From assembly GCA_944385785.1 (NCBI GenBank), contig CALWYO010000055.1, positions 1 through 40,704 of the forward strand: a stretch of 40,704 nt of DNA. Reading direction: 5' to 3'. The translations under genes and the position numbers were made by a program. The notes below the pieces were generated by a model, which was given only the letters and a program-made list of their open reading frames with translations, was not told the origin of the DNA and made no database searches. Positions 1 through 12,638 of this stretch are shown here, one piece after another (the first letter of the stretch is position 1; every line of letters begins with the position of its first letter). The stretch is from an uncultured Oscillospiraceae bacterium. GTDB lineage: Bacteria > Bacillota > Clostridia > Oscillospirales > Oscillospiraceae.

Positions 1-1
1 C

Positions 2-1270
2 TGGAGCGGCCAGACCAGCCTTGAGATAGGTCAGTTCGTGGACTATGGTAACGTGGCCTCTGCTGAAAAGATTGACGACTACACCATCCGTTATACCATG
101 ACTAATAAAGCGCCTAACGTCTTCCCGATGGTGTTCTGCAACACCATGTTCTGCATAGTTGACCAGGAGTGGTACGAGAATGCCTCCGACGAAGAGCGCA
201 GCACCAACCCGGCTACCACTTCTTCTTACACCGTTAAAGAGTTTGTCTCCGGCTCACGCGCTGTACTTGAGGCAAGAGATGACTACTGGCAGACCGACCC
301 TGCTCTTAACGAGGGCATCCACCCCACATATCAGAATGTTAAGACCATTACCTACACGGCTATAACCGAGGCCTCCATGCGCGTTATTGCCCTTCAGAAC
401 GGTGAGGTTGACATAGCTCAGGTAGCTGCCACCGATTTGGGTCACTTCTATGATACTGCCACTGGAACAGATCTTGAAGGATGGACCTGCCTTCTTGCCA
501 GCCCCACTGCCCTGCACACCATCTTCCCCAACATGAGTGAAGATAACGTTGTTGGGCAGAACCTGGATCTCCGCAAGGCCATATTCCACGCTCTTGACGC
601 TGAGTCAATAATGCTGGCATCCGGAAACGATGAAAACAGCGCTCAACTGACAAATGCATTTGCCGTTCCTTCGTCAATAGGATATCAGTCTGTTTGGGAC
701 GAAGAGCCATACTGGCCATATGACCCGGATCTGGCATCTGAATACCTGGCTTCTGCTGGCTACGAACCAGGTGAGCTGACGCTGAGGCTTCTCAGCTCCA
801 CCGGCCTTTACACCGACTCTGTAAGGTCAGTTATCATCTCCCAGCTCAATGCAATTGGCATAAATGTGGAGAGCATCGCTGTCGAACAGGCTCTGTTCTC
901 CACATATAAGAATGACAAGACTGTTTGGGACATCATGATGGACCTGAAAGGCGCTTCCAGCGGTCACATCGCCTCCACATACTCTTATAATTTTGCGGCT
1001 GAGAACTACGCAGAAGGCCAGGGTGGCGTTAACTTCTGGATCGACGACGGCGTCTATGATTTGGTTGCCAAGGTAAACGACGATCCATCTGACGAGAACA
1101 TTCAGGAGATGGAGCAGTATCTCCGTGACAACGCGGCAATCATGGGCATGTATGTTGCTACCAATCCGCAAGTGGCCCAGGGCGGTATAACGGAAATAGG
1201 CTTTGTAGGTGGTATGCTCTATCCTGAGGCCTGCGTCTTTGCCGACGACTATGTATCTGCAGGCGACTGA
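2..1270 (+). CDS. ABC transporter substrate-binding protein, peptide/nickel type (5' truncated)
   Basis: The reading frame is already open at the first bases of the window, so this is the C-terminal 422 residues of a longer protein. A GTG at 38 is internal and is not taken as the start. The text resembles family 5 extracellular solute-binding proteins (DppA/OppA type): a long alpha/beta protein with runs such as YWPYDPDLASEYLASAGY and a segment on residues that match the second lobe (LRLLSSTGLYTDSVRSVII). Such proteins bind a peptide or similar ligand outside the membrane and hand it to an ABC permease. The signal peptide and the ligand-contact half lie outside the window, so the substrate cannot be named. 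It converges on the ATP synthase operon and shares the hairpin at 1359-1392 with it. Confidence 0.85.
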   Translation, partial: WSGQTSLEIGQFVDYGNVASAEKIDDYTIRYTMTNKAPNVFPMVFCNTMFCIVDQEWYENASDEERSTNPATTSSYTVKEFVSGSRAVLEARDDYWQTDPALNEGIHPTYQNVKTITYTAITEASMRVIALQNGEVDIAQVAATDLGHFYDTATGTDLEGWTCLLASPTALHTIFPNMSEDNVVGQNLDLRKAIFHALDAESIMLASGNDENSAQLTNAFAVPSSIGYQSVWDEEPYWPYDPDLASEYLASAGYEPGELTLRLLSSTGLYTDSVRSVIISQLNAIGINVESIAVEQALFSTYKNDKTVWDIMMDLKGASSGHIASTYSYNFAAENYAEGQGGVNFWIDDGVYDLVAKVNDDPSDENIQEMEQYLRDNAAIMGMYVATNPQVAQGGITEIGFVGGMLYPEACVFADDYVSAGD

Positions 1271-1358
1271 TAGCTTTTCAAAGTATCCACTGCTAAAGCA
1301 ATTTAATTTCTCAATATACTTTAGCATAAGCGAAACTCTTGCCGCTATTTTAAAAATC

Positions 1359-1392
1359 AAGACGGAACAGTCAAATCTGACTGTTCCGTCTT
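1359..1392. terminator. Bidirectional terminator between the binding protein and atpC
   Basis: A perfect 15-bp inverted repeat (AAGACGGAACAGTCA and its complement) closes a 4-base loop. It is flanked by A-rich sequence on the left and T residues at the right end of the stem, so it can stop transcription from both convergent operons. Confidence 0.8.
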
Positions 1393-1433
1393 AGTCTGCG
1401 CCATTGCCCACTATTTCAGCAGGTCATTTTCTA

Positions 1434-5656
<4,223 letters not shown>

Positions 5657-5668
5657 ATATGCCTCCCA

Positions 5669-6352
5669 CTAGGAGAGTTTCCTCTTCATACTATTGAGCT
5701 GGGCGGCATAGCTGAAATCATAGACTTTTCCGCCTACGAAAGCCGCGTAACCGCCAATTAAATTGTCATCTATCTCTGTTGTCAGCTTCAGTTTCGTTCC
5801 GAGTATTGCTTCCAACTTAGCGGTTATAGATGCAATTTCCTGATCGCTGGTTTCCATCGCAAGTTTCAAAACACCTGTCTGAGTACCTTTTATAGTACTG
5901 TCGCCAGTTACAATACGATGCTTTGTCTCCTCATCAAACTTGAGGACACGCCCAGCCATATCCACAGCAATATCTGTCAGCTCATCTTTTGCTGCGTCCA
6001 TGACTCTCTGTTTATACTCCTGCGCTTCCTGCCTCGCTTCGTCAATAAGTTTTTCAGCTTCCTTCTTGGCATCATCCTCTATTGCCTTGGAATGTTCCCT
6101 GATTTCCTTATATCCATCCGCAAGAATAGACTCACATTCTGCCTTTGCATTAGCGAGCTTTTCATCGTACTCAGCCTTAATCTTCTCTGCGCCTTCTTTG
6201 GCGGCAGCGGCCTCATTCATCTGGGTGTCTATCTTCTCCTGCCGCTTTTCCATATACTTTTTAACTGGCTTAAAAAGTAGCAGACGCAGAAGCACATACA
6301 GTACAATTATATTGACCACATGTATGGCCAGGTCCAATGGGTAAATCTCCAT
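5669..6352 (-). CDS. atpF: ATP synthase b subunit fused to the delta C-terminal domain
   Basis: 227 residues, against about 160-170 for a normal b subunit. Residues 1-28 contain the single membrane span (LDLAIHVVNIIVLYVLLRLLLF), and residues 30-150 are a charged coiled-coil typical of the peripheral stalk. From about 168 the sequence becomes the C-terminal domain of delta/OSCP, ending IDDNLIGGYAAFVGGKVYDFS and a final basic helix. No atpH gene lies in the operon, and the six-helix N-terminal domain of delta is absent. Start: the ATG at 6352 has GGAGG 6 bases before it and directly follows the atpE stop. The frame extends to 6418 but the extra 22 residues are atpE sequence in another frame. 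Mycobacteria have a b-delta fusion, but there the whole delta is kept. Confidence 0.92.
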   Translation of the reverse strand: MEIYPLDLAIHVVNIIVLYVLLRLLLFKPVKKYMEKRQEKIDTQMNEAAAAKEGAEKIKAEYDEKLANAKAECESILADGYKEIREHSKAIEDDAKKEAEKLIDEARQEAQEYKQRVMDAAKDELTDIAVDMAGRVLKFDEETKHRIVTGDSTIKGTQTGVLKLAMETSDQEIASITAKLEAILGTKLKLTTEIDDNLIGGYAAFVGGKVYDFSYAAQLNSMKRKLS

Positions 6353-6363
6353 TTCGCACCTCC

Positions 6364-6588
6364 TCAGCCGAGGGTAAACAGCATAATAAGAGCAGTAACA
6401 AATCCATAAATGGCGCAAGACTCTGTAAGGGCCAGGCCCATTATCAAGATGGATTGAATCTTACCAGATGCTTCAGGCTGCCTTGCAGTTGCATCAGCCG
6501 CCTTACCGGTGGCAATTCCCATTGCAGCTCCTGCTGCCGCACACGGAAGCAGCGCCAATGCAGCTGCGATCGCAATATAACCTATCAT
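6364..6588 (-). CDS. atpE: ATP synthase F0 c subunit
   Basis: 74 residues, two membrane helices joined by the polar loop ARQPEA. The ion-carrying glutamate is in ALTESCAIYGF on the second helix. In Na+-type rings (Ilyobacter) a glutamine on helix 1 and the ES pair on helix 2 bind sodium. Here the equivalent of that glutamine is methionine (GAAMGIATGKA), although ES is kept, so proton coupling is more likely. I chose the ATG at 6588 because GGAGG lies 8 bases before it. The upstream ATG at 6603 would give 79 residues but has only a poor ribosome site and overlaps this GGAGG. Confidence 0.93.
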   Translation of the reverse strand: MIGYIAIAAALALLPCAAAGAAMGIATGKAADATARQPEASGKIQSILIMGLALTESCAIYGFVTALIMLFTLG

Positions 6589-6657
6589 CTTTTTTTCCTC
6601 CATATCTTTTTCTATTTAAAATAAAATTTATGACCACTACATCGTTTATAGGAAAAA

Positions 6658-7536
6658 CTATTCAGTTGCCTCGCCTATAAATGTAATTGTAAGAGTAACA
6701 AATATGAATGCCTGAATAAGCGGGTGGAATACGCTGAAGTAAAGTCCTATAACACTTGGAACCGCTATAGCGTAATTGCCCATCGCATAGTATAGTAGCT
6801 CCATAACAATAAGTCCGCCCAGCATGTTTCCGAAAAGGCGGCAGGCCATTGATACCGGAACCGCTAAATCGCTTACAATATTCATTGGGTTTTTGTACCT
6901 ACGCAGGCGGCCTCCGACTCCTTTAATTTTAAATCCATACACATTTATCAGTATAAACGTAATAAATGCCAGTGAAAAAGTCATCGTTATATCTGAAGTT
7001 GGCGTTCTAAGTCCAAACAGTTCGGCGCAGGCACATCCAACCATAAAAAGCACAAGAGCAAATAAATAGGATGCCAGACCATCGCCCGTACCCTCTGCCC
7101 CGGATTTTGTATATTTGCATATGGCCTCAATACCAATTTCAAGCACATTTTGTATCCCCGTAGGGTGATCCTTCATTTTCGGAATTACAAAGATTCTTAT
7201 TGCCAGAGCGACAAGAATCAAAACGGCCATGATTATCCAAGTGGTTATAACTGTGGCACTTATGCTGATTCCGGCAATATTTATTCTCTCTGCCCATATA
7301 TCAACTACAAAGTCTTCTCTGGGCTTTGCCCCGAAAATAAGCTCAAGCAGCTTGACGGCAAAAAGCCAAAGTCCTGCAACCATCAAAATGGTTGGAAGTA
7401 AAAGTCCCTTCTTCTTTTTTTTGCCGTTTTCCTGGATCTCGGGCTGGGTCTCCAGTTTCTGCACAGCACTTCTTCTCCACAGAAATCCCACTGCAGCCAG
7501 AACAATTCCCACAACGATCAAAATAATTGTCAGCAT
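6658..7536 (-). CDS. atpB: ATP synthase F0 a subunit with N-terminal extension
   Basis: 292 residues. The canonical subunit a core starts at about residue 73 and includes the essential arginine in VSMACRLFGNMLGG and the last two helices ending TLTITFIGEATE. It forms the ion half-channels beside the c-ring. Ahead of the core are about 70 extra residues with two predicted membrane helices (about 2-20 and 48-68) separated by a lysine-rich stretch (GKKKKKG). Firmicute a subunits are usually about 230-250 residues and begin near the core. The ATG at 7536 follows the upstream stop with no gap, indicating tight coupling. Confidence 0.93.
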   Translation of the reverse strand: MLTIILIVVGIVLAAVGFLWRRSAVQKLETQPEIQENGKKKKKGLLLPTILMVAGLWLFAVKLLELIFGAKPREDFVVDIWAERINIAGISISATVITTWIIMAVLILVALAIRIFVIPKMKDHPTGIQNVLEIGIEAICKYTKSGAEGTGDGLASYLFALVLFMVGCACAELFGLRTPTSDITMTFSLAFITFILINVYGFKIKGVGGRLRRYKNPMNIVSDLAVPVSMACRLFGNMLGGLIVMELLYYAMGNYAIAVPSVIGLYFSVFHPLIQAFIFVTLTITFIGEATE

Positions 7537-7848
7537 TTACTTATCCCTCTTCTCCCCGCTGCTTGCGTCTTTCTTTCTGCTTCTGAAAAACTCAATGACA
7601 GCACCTATTATCAGTATGCCAACTATAACACAGGCACACATCAAAAGCTGATTCCTCGCTACTAAAGCACAAAGTAAAAGCCCCAAAAGCGGACATAAAA
7701 ACTGGACCACAAACGGCCAGACCTTTAATTTCCCGCCTCCCAGGCTCCTAACACCTATTATTAAAAGGGATATTTGCGCTATGCCAAAAACAGCACCTAT
7801 TAAGATTCCCATAATCACCGTCTCCTGCAATGCAGCTGTTCCCTTCAT
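7537..7848 (-). CDS. Small membrane protein at the AtpI position
   Basis: 103 residues with three predicted membrane helices (about 12-33, 43-63, 68-88) and a basic, charged tail (RSRKKDASSGEKRDK). It is the first gene of the ATP synthase operon and its stop abuts the atpB start. AtpI, a small membrane protein that helps c-ring assembly or Mg2+ handling, usually holds this place, but I see no clear AtpI signature. The role is inferred from position only. A second ATG four bases upstream is out of frame. Confidence 0.7.
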   Translation of the reverse strand: MKGTAALQETVIMGILIGAVFGIAQISLLIIGVRSLGGGKLKVWPFVVQFLCPLLGLLLCALVARNQLLMCACVIVGILIIGAVIEFFRSRKKDASSGEKRDK

Positions 7849-7890
7849 TCATGTGCCACCACTAAAACAAACAGCTAATCATCAATACAT

Positions 7891-7925
7891 CGTTTAACAT
7901 ATCTCAGTACTTAGCATATTAAACG
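7891..7925 (-). promoter_or_regulatory. Leader hairpin of the ATP synthase operon
   Basis: CGTTTAA at 7891-7897 pairs with TTAAACG at 7919-7925, with a few further A-T pairs inside after a bulge. It lies in the transcribed leader, about 45-80 bases before the first gene. Function not known. Confidence 0.3.
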
Positions 7926-8012
7926 CTTAGTTTCAAATAATAAAAACGACACAAAATGACATATTTATCAAATATTTCAGGTTTTTAAGTAATTTTGAAC
8001 CTCGTTTTTAAG

Positions 8013-8040
8013 ATTATAGCAGATCAAGCATGTTTGTCAA
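8013..8040 (-). promoter_or_regulatory. Sigma-A type promoter of the ATP synthase operon
   Basis: On the minus strand, TTGACA (8040-8035), a 16-base spacer and TATAAT (8018-8013) are both perfect consensus boxes. Transcription would begin near 8006, giving a leader of about 160 bases. No other strong promoter was noticed inside the operon. Confidence 0.8.
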
Positions 8041-8259
8041 TGGCATCGAATTTTTTTGTCATTATAGTCGATGCGACCCTCTCGTACTCACCACAAAATG
8101 TACAATTTTGCATTTTCTTATACTGTATTTTCATACTTTCTCCCGATTGCAATGGAATTAACCCATATCTTAAAAAGTTCAAATTTCTCGCATCAAACTT
8201 TATTTTTTGCATCCTTCCTGTTATACTAATAATATATGATTCATTATGGAGGTAGTATC

Positions 8260-9354
8260 TTGTCAGTCAGAATATTACATGCCTCTGATTTTCACTTAGA
8301 CTCGCCTTTCTACTCTCTTCCTCAAGATAAGGCTGCTCAGCGCAGACGTGAGCAGCGCGGTCTGCTTGACAGGCTTGCAATTGCCATTGAGGATTCGAGA
8401 GCACAAATAGTTCTTCTATCTGGCGACCTTTTTGACAGTGGCACATCTTACTGGGAAACAAGCGAGGCGATAACCCGAGTACTCTCGCAAATCAAAGCCC
8501 ATATATTTATAGCTCCGGGCAATCACGATTACTACACTTCCCGTTCACCATACGCCTTTATGGAATTGCCTGATAATGTACATATTTTTAAATCACCATC
8601 CATTAAGAGCGTTGAGCTGCCAGAACTCGGCTGCCGAGTATGGGGCGCCGGTTTTTCCTCATCGTCATGTGAACCTCTCCTTAAAGGCTTTTCAGTTGGA
8701 GATTCCCAGTTAATCGAACTTATGGTTATCCATGGCGACTTATATGGTGATAGATACAACCACATCTCTCCTGATGAGATTTCCTCATCAGGGCTGGATT
8801 ACATCGCCTTGGGGCATGTCCACGCATATTCCGGTATTCAGAGGGCTGGAACGACATTCTATGCCTATTCAGGCTGTTTAGAAGGGCGCGGATTTGATGA
8901 GACAGGTCCTAAAGGCGTCATTACCGGATCTGTTGAAAAGGGTAAATGTCAGCTGGACTTTGTTCCGATCAAGGGGCGTCAGTATAAAATATACACAGCC
9001 GATCTTACGGGTAAGACAAGTGCTTTGGATGCTGCAAAGGTTGTTGTCGGCGCTGGCAGCCCCGACGACATTGCAAGGCTCATATTCTCTGGAGAATACA
9101 GCGGACAGATATCTGAAGACGATATCATTGAAGCTGTCGGCGATAAGTTTTTTCATCTCACCATACGTGATGAGACCCGTCCTGCCAGGGATATCTGGGA
9201 TGGTATAGATGAGGATTCTCTTACCGGTCTTTTTCTCTCCAGAATGCGTACACGTTTTGAATCAGCCACCAGCGATGACGAGCGTCAGCTCTGTCTGATG
9301 GCGGTAAAGTATTGCATTGCGGCCATTGACAGCAGAGAGGAGTGGCGTCCGTGA
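8260..9354 (+). CDS. yhaO: SbcD/YhaO-like metallophosphoesterase
   Basis: 364 residues. Calcineurin-type phosphoesterase motifs occur in order: HASDFHLD, LLSGDLFDSG, APGNHDYY, VIHGDLYG and ALGHVHAYS, which supply the two-metal active site of Mre11/SbcD nucleases. The C-terminal part (about 250-364) would be the capping and partner-binding region. The TTG at 8260 is the likely start: GGAGG at 8248-8252 is 7 bases before it, and a possible -10 box ends close to the earlier ATG at 8236. It overlaps the next gene by GTGA, the classic arrangement of the nuclease and its ATPase. YhaO of Bacillus is the closest named family. The DNA substrate is unproven. Confidence 0.85.
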   Translation: MSVRILHASDFHLDSPFYSLPQDKAAQRRREQRGLLDRLAIAIEDSRAQIVLLSGDLFDSGTSYWETSEAITRVLSQIKAHIFIAPGNHDYYTSRSPYAFMELPDNVHIFKSPSIKSVELPELGCRVWGAGFSSSSCEPLLKGFSVGDSQLIELMVIHGDLYGDRYNHISPDEISSSGLDYIALGHVHAYSGIQRAGTTFYAYSGCLEGRGFDETGPKGVITGSVEKGKCQLDFVPIKGRQYKIYTADLTGKTSALDAAKVVVGAGSPDDIARLIFSGEYSGQISEDDIIEAVGDKFFHLTIRDETRPARDIWDGIDEDSLTGLFLSRMRTRFESATSDDERQLCLMAVKYCIAAIDSREEWRP

Positions 9355-11642
9355 AAATCAAAAGAATGACTGCCACCTTTGGCAAACTGAAGAATTCTTC
9401 TCTTGAACTGGAACCCGGTCTCAATATCGTCCAGGCTCCAAACGAGCATGGGAAATCCACATGGTGCGGATTTATAAGCGCCATGCTCTATGGGATAGAC
9501 ACGTCTGAAAGGGACAGGAACGGATACCTTTCAGCTAAAACCCGCTTCCGCCCTTGGGATGGAGGAGAAATGGTTGGCACTATGGAGCTGAGTTTTGGCG
9601 GCAAGGACATAACAATTCAGCGCACAACCAAGGGAACTTCACCCATGAAAAAATTTATAGCGGTATACTCTGGAACAGCAGATTTTATAAAAAATATGTC
9701 CGGTGAAACTGCTGGCGAAGAGCTCACTGGAGTCACAAAAACAGTTTTTGAGCGCACCGCATTCATACGCCGTCCTGATTTAAAAATCAGTCAGACAGCT
9801 GACTTAGAGAAGCGCATATCTTCGATTGTCTCAACCGGAGATGAAAACACCTCTTATACCGAGGCCGACTCGCTCCTGCGCGCCTGGCAGCGGCGTTTGC
9901 GCTATAATAAGTCGACAGGCTCATTGCCGGCCCACGAGCAAGCCCTTCGCGATGCTCAGAATCGCCTTGGTCTTCTTGAGAGTTCCAATGATGAAATCGC
10001 AAATCTCCGCGGTACAATTGGGCGTCTGGAAAAGCAGATTGACCTTATGGAACATGACCTTGAAATACACGACAAGCTGGATAAGCGTGCGGCCTTTCAC
10101 AAACTTCAAGATGCCAAATCTGCTGCACAGTCCGCCGTCGAAAAAGTTAATGAGCTTACAAAAGCTATCACCAAAAATGGCCATCAGATGACCAGAGATG
10201 ATATAAATGATGTAAGGGAAACCGCCGCGGCGGTGATTCCTTTGCGGAATATCGCTGACGATGCTGAGCGCACGCTCTGGCAAGCTGAGAAGGATTTATC
10301 TGATATCATTGCTAAACGTAACTCTTCGCCTTTAAACGGGTGTCCTGAGGAAGCCGTAAACGCCGATATTTCTGAAGCAAAGTTGCTGGAGGAAAGGATA
10401 CGCTCTTCCAAAGAGCGCAAACCGAAAAAGCTGCTGCCTATTGCTATTACAGTGTTGGGCATAATCGGTATATTTATCACATCCGGCCTTCTGCATCCTT
10501 TTTCAAGATGGATACCGGCCGTAGGTCCCATTTTTGAATTGTCAATACCTGGTATTATCGCCTCCGCGATAGTATTAGCCGCAGGCATTGCTCTTTTCTT
10601 TATTAAACCGCCGAAGAAAAGAACAGACAGTGATGTTTTATCCGATTTGCTGGCAAAATACAATGTAAATTCTTCTGGAAAGCTCAGTTCTCTTTTATCA
10701 TCCTACATGGCTATTGTTAAAGAAGAGGAAAACTTACGGGCAAAAAGAGATTCTGCCAAGTCTTCTTTTGAAAGCGCCAGTACAGCCGCTAAAGAAGCTG
10801 AGTCAAAAGCTGTTTTAAAGCTTTCTCCATTTATGCCTGAGGTAACGCGCGGAGAAGATGTATTGGCAGCATTGAACGAAACAGAAAGTCTTATAGAGCA
10901 GTTAACTCACGCTCAATTTGATATGGTATCTGCACAGAACATCTACGAAACTCTGTCAGCAGAATACGATGAGTCGCAGGAGATAGACGAGTCTTATCTT
11001 CCAGTCCCCATACGCAATCGTCAGGACACTTTAGCTGCCCTTTCAAGAACCAGAAACCAACTCACCGATGCCACCAGGGCATACGATCTGGCCACTGGAG
11101 CGCAACGGGCACTCGGTGATCCGGCAGTAATCGAAGGTGAAATACAATCCCTTCAGGAAAACATCGCAGAAGAGACTCGCCAATATGAAGCACTTGACCT
11201 TGCCATACGCGTATTATCTGAGGCAAACAGCGAGCTTCAAACACGATTCTCTCCTTTAATCAGCAAAAAAGCCGGAGATATCATGCAGGCCATAACCGAC
11301 GGCAGATATGAGAAACTCGTATTTGATAAGGGCTTTGATGCAGACGCAAAGGAAACAGATTCCCCTGTGGTCAGAAATGTTCTGTCTTTGTCAGATGGTA
11401 CGGCAGATGAGGCCTATTTCTCACTACGCCTTGCAATGTGCCAACTGATTTTAGACGGCAAAGATCCATGCCCTATTATTCTTGATGACGCCCTTATAAA
11501 TTTTGACGACACACGCTGTAAAAACGCGCTTGACCTTTTGTATGAGCTATCAAAAGAAAGGCAAATTATACTATTTACCTGCCATAACCGCGAATCTCAA
11601 TTCATGGCCGGAAAAATCGATGTAAACATACTTTTAATCTAA
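9351..11642 (+). CDS. yhaN: SbcC/YhaN-like ATPase with central membrane segments
   Basis: 763 residues. The N-terminal ATPase half has a Walker A in QAPNEHGKST (about 29-38). Long coiled coils follow (about 180-350 and 450-620). The C-terminal half has a signature-like LSLSDGTADEAYFSLRLAM and Walker B CPIILDDALINFDD. Two hydrophobic segments (about 362-382 and 401-422) lie mid-protein between the coils, so the coiled-coil tip may be membrane-bound, as in Bacillus YhaN-type proteins. The GTG at 9351 overlaps the stop of the previous gene and has GAGGAG 8 bases before it. It probably forms a DNA-processing complex with the upstream phosphoesterase. Confidence 0.83.
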   Translation: MKIKRMTATFGKLKNSSLELEPGLNIVQAPNEHGKSTWCGFISAMLYGIDTSERDRNGYLSAKTRFRPWDGGEMVGTMELSFGGKDITIQRTTKGTSPMKKFIAVYSGTADFIKNMSGETAGEELTGVTKTVFERTAFIRRPDLKISQTADLEKRISSIVSTGDENTSYTEADSLLRAWQRRLRYNKSTGSLPAHEQALRDAQNRLGLLESSNDEIANLRGTIGRLEKQIDLMEHDLEIHDKLDKRAAFHKLQDAKSAAQSAVEKVNELTKAITKNGHQMTRDDINDVRETAAAVIPLRNIADDAERTLWQAEKDLSDIIAKRNSSPLNGCPEEAVNADISEAKLLEERIRSSKERKPKKLLPIAITVLGIIGIFITSGLLHPFSRWIPAVGPIFELSIPGIIASAIVLAAGIALFFIKPPKKRTDSDVLSDLLAKYNVNSSGKLSSLLSSYMAIVKEEENLRAKRDSAKSSFESASTAAKEAESKAVLKLSPFMPEVTRGEDVLAALNETESLIEQLTHAQFDMVSAQNIYETLSAEYDESQEIDESYLPVPIRNRQDTLAALSRTRNQLTDATRAYDLATGAQRALGDPAVIEGEIQSLQENIAEETRQYEALDLAIRVLSEANSELQTRFSPLISKKAGDIMQAITDGRYEKLVFDKGFDADAKETDSPVVRNVLSLSDGTADEAYFSLRLAMCQLILDGKDPCPIILDDALINFDDTRCKNALDLLYELSKERQIILFTCHNRESQFMAGKIDVNILLI

Positions 11643-11695
11643 ACAGATATAGAAAGCGCCTGGGGATGTACTCCCAGGCGCTTCTATATCTGTTT
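11641..11695. terminator. Bidirectional terminator after yhaN and the SPFH gene
   Basis: An inverted repeat of about 23 bp (arms start AAACAGATATAGAA and CCCAGGCGCTTC) with one bulged base closes a short loop. It sits between convergent genes and has an A-rich start and a T-rich end, fitting termination on both strands. Confidence 0.85.
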
Positions 11696-11710
11696 AGTAA
11701 TCAGCTTAGC

Positions 11711-12619
11711 TTACTGACTATCTTCTGGCTTTTTTACCGCTTCAACTATCCCTTCCGCAAGTCCGGCGAGACCCTGTATCTCTGAAGGAATAATAATCTT
11801 TGTAGCTTTTCCATCTGCCGCAGCCGCAAAAGCCTCCAGAGCTTTTATGCGTATCACAGCATCAGACGGCGCAGCTTCATTTATACGACGTATTCCTTCC
11901 GCTGTTGCCTCCTGAACCTTTAAGATAGCCTCAGCTCTGCCTTCCGCCTCTAATATTGCCGCCTGCTTCTTTGCCTCTCCTCTAAGTATGGCGGACTCCT
12001 TTTCACCCTCGGCAATCAATACAGCGGATTTTTTCTCGCCTTCAGCACGTAATATCGCCTCACGCCTCTCCCGCTCTGCCTTCATCTGCTTCTCCATGGC
12101 GTTTTGTATTTCTTTTGGAGGAAGTATATTTTTTAATTCAACTCGGTTTACCTTGATTCCCCAAGGGTCGGTAGCCTCGTCAAGTATAGCGCGCATCTTA
12201 CTATTTATGATATCGCGGCTTGTTAAGGTCTGATCGAGTTCCAGCTCTCCGATTATATTCCTAAGCGTTGTGGCAGAAAGGTTCTCAATAGCTGTCATTG
12301 GATTTTCTATACCGTATGTGTAGAGCTTTGGATCCGTAATTTCAAAATAGACAACTGTGTCTATCTGCATAGTTACATTATCCTTTGTTATAACAGGCTG
12401 TGGCTGGAAATCAGCCACCTGCTCCTTTAAAGAGACAACTTTCGCCACACGTTCAATAAATGGCACCTTGAAATGCAGTCCAACTCCCCATGTTGTTTTA
12501 TAAGCGCCCAGTCTTTCAACAACATAGGCTTTTGCCTGCTGTACTACTCTTATATTCCGGATAATGATAATTACAACAATAATTCCAATAGCAATAAGCG
12601 CAATCTCCATTGGTCCCAT
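11711..12619 (-). CDS. SPFH/band 7 membrane protein (stomatin/QmcA-like)
   Basis: 302 residues. An N-terminal membrane anchor (about 5-21, rich in isoleucine) is followed by the band 7 domain (about 25-180, with VVERLGAYKTTWGVGLHFKVPF and the DPWGIKVNRVELKNI motif). After that comes a long Ala/Glu-rich coiled coil (about 180-260, repeated AEGEKKSA/AEGEKESA units). Such proteins oligomerise into membrane scaffolds and often pair with NfeD, which is the gene just upstream (20 bases). Start: ATG at 12619 with AAGGGGG 6 bases before it. Confidence 0.92.
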   Translation of the reverse strand: MGPMEIALIAIGIIVVIIIIRNIRVVQQAKAYVVERLGAYKTTWGVGLHFKVPFIERVAKVVSLKEQVADFQPQPVITKDNVTMQIDTVVYFEITDPKLYTYGIENPMTAIENLSATTLRNIIGELELDQTLTSRDIINSKMRAILDEATDPWGIKVNRVELKNILPPKEIQNAMEKQMKAERERREAILRAEGEKKSAVLIAEGEKESAILRGEAKKQAAILEAEGRAEAILKVQEATAEGIRRINEAAPSDAVIRIKALEAFAAAADGKATKIIIPSEIQGLAGLAEGIVEAVKKPEDSQ

Positions 12620-12638
12620 AAATTATCCCCCTTTATTT

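Larger units (their letters stand above)
7849..8259. other. Divergent promoter region between the ATP synthase operon and yhaO
   Basis: 411 AT-rich bases without a convincing gene. It holds the minus-strand promoter at 8013-8040, an ATP synthase leader of about 160 bases with a hairpin at 7891-7925, and a TATACT at about 8223 that could serve as the -10 of the plus-strand pair (no good -35 seen). A 62-codon minus-strand frame at 8024-8212 has no coding character. Confidence 0.7.

Noticed and set aside
5918..6344. Two plus-strand frames of 120 and 134 codons opposite atpF
   Set aside because: They are the antisense of a low-complexity coiled coil (Ser/Ala-rich) and have no ribosome site.
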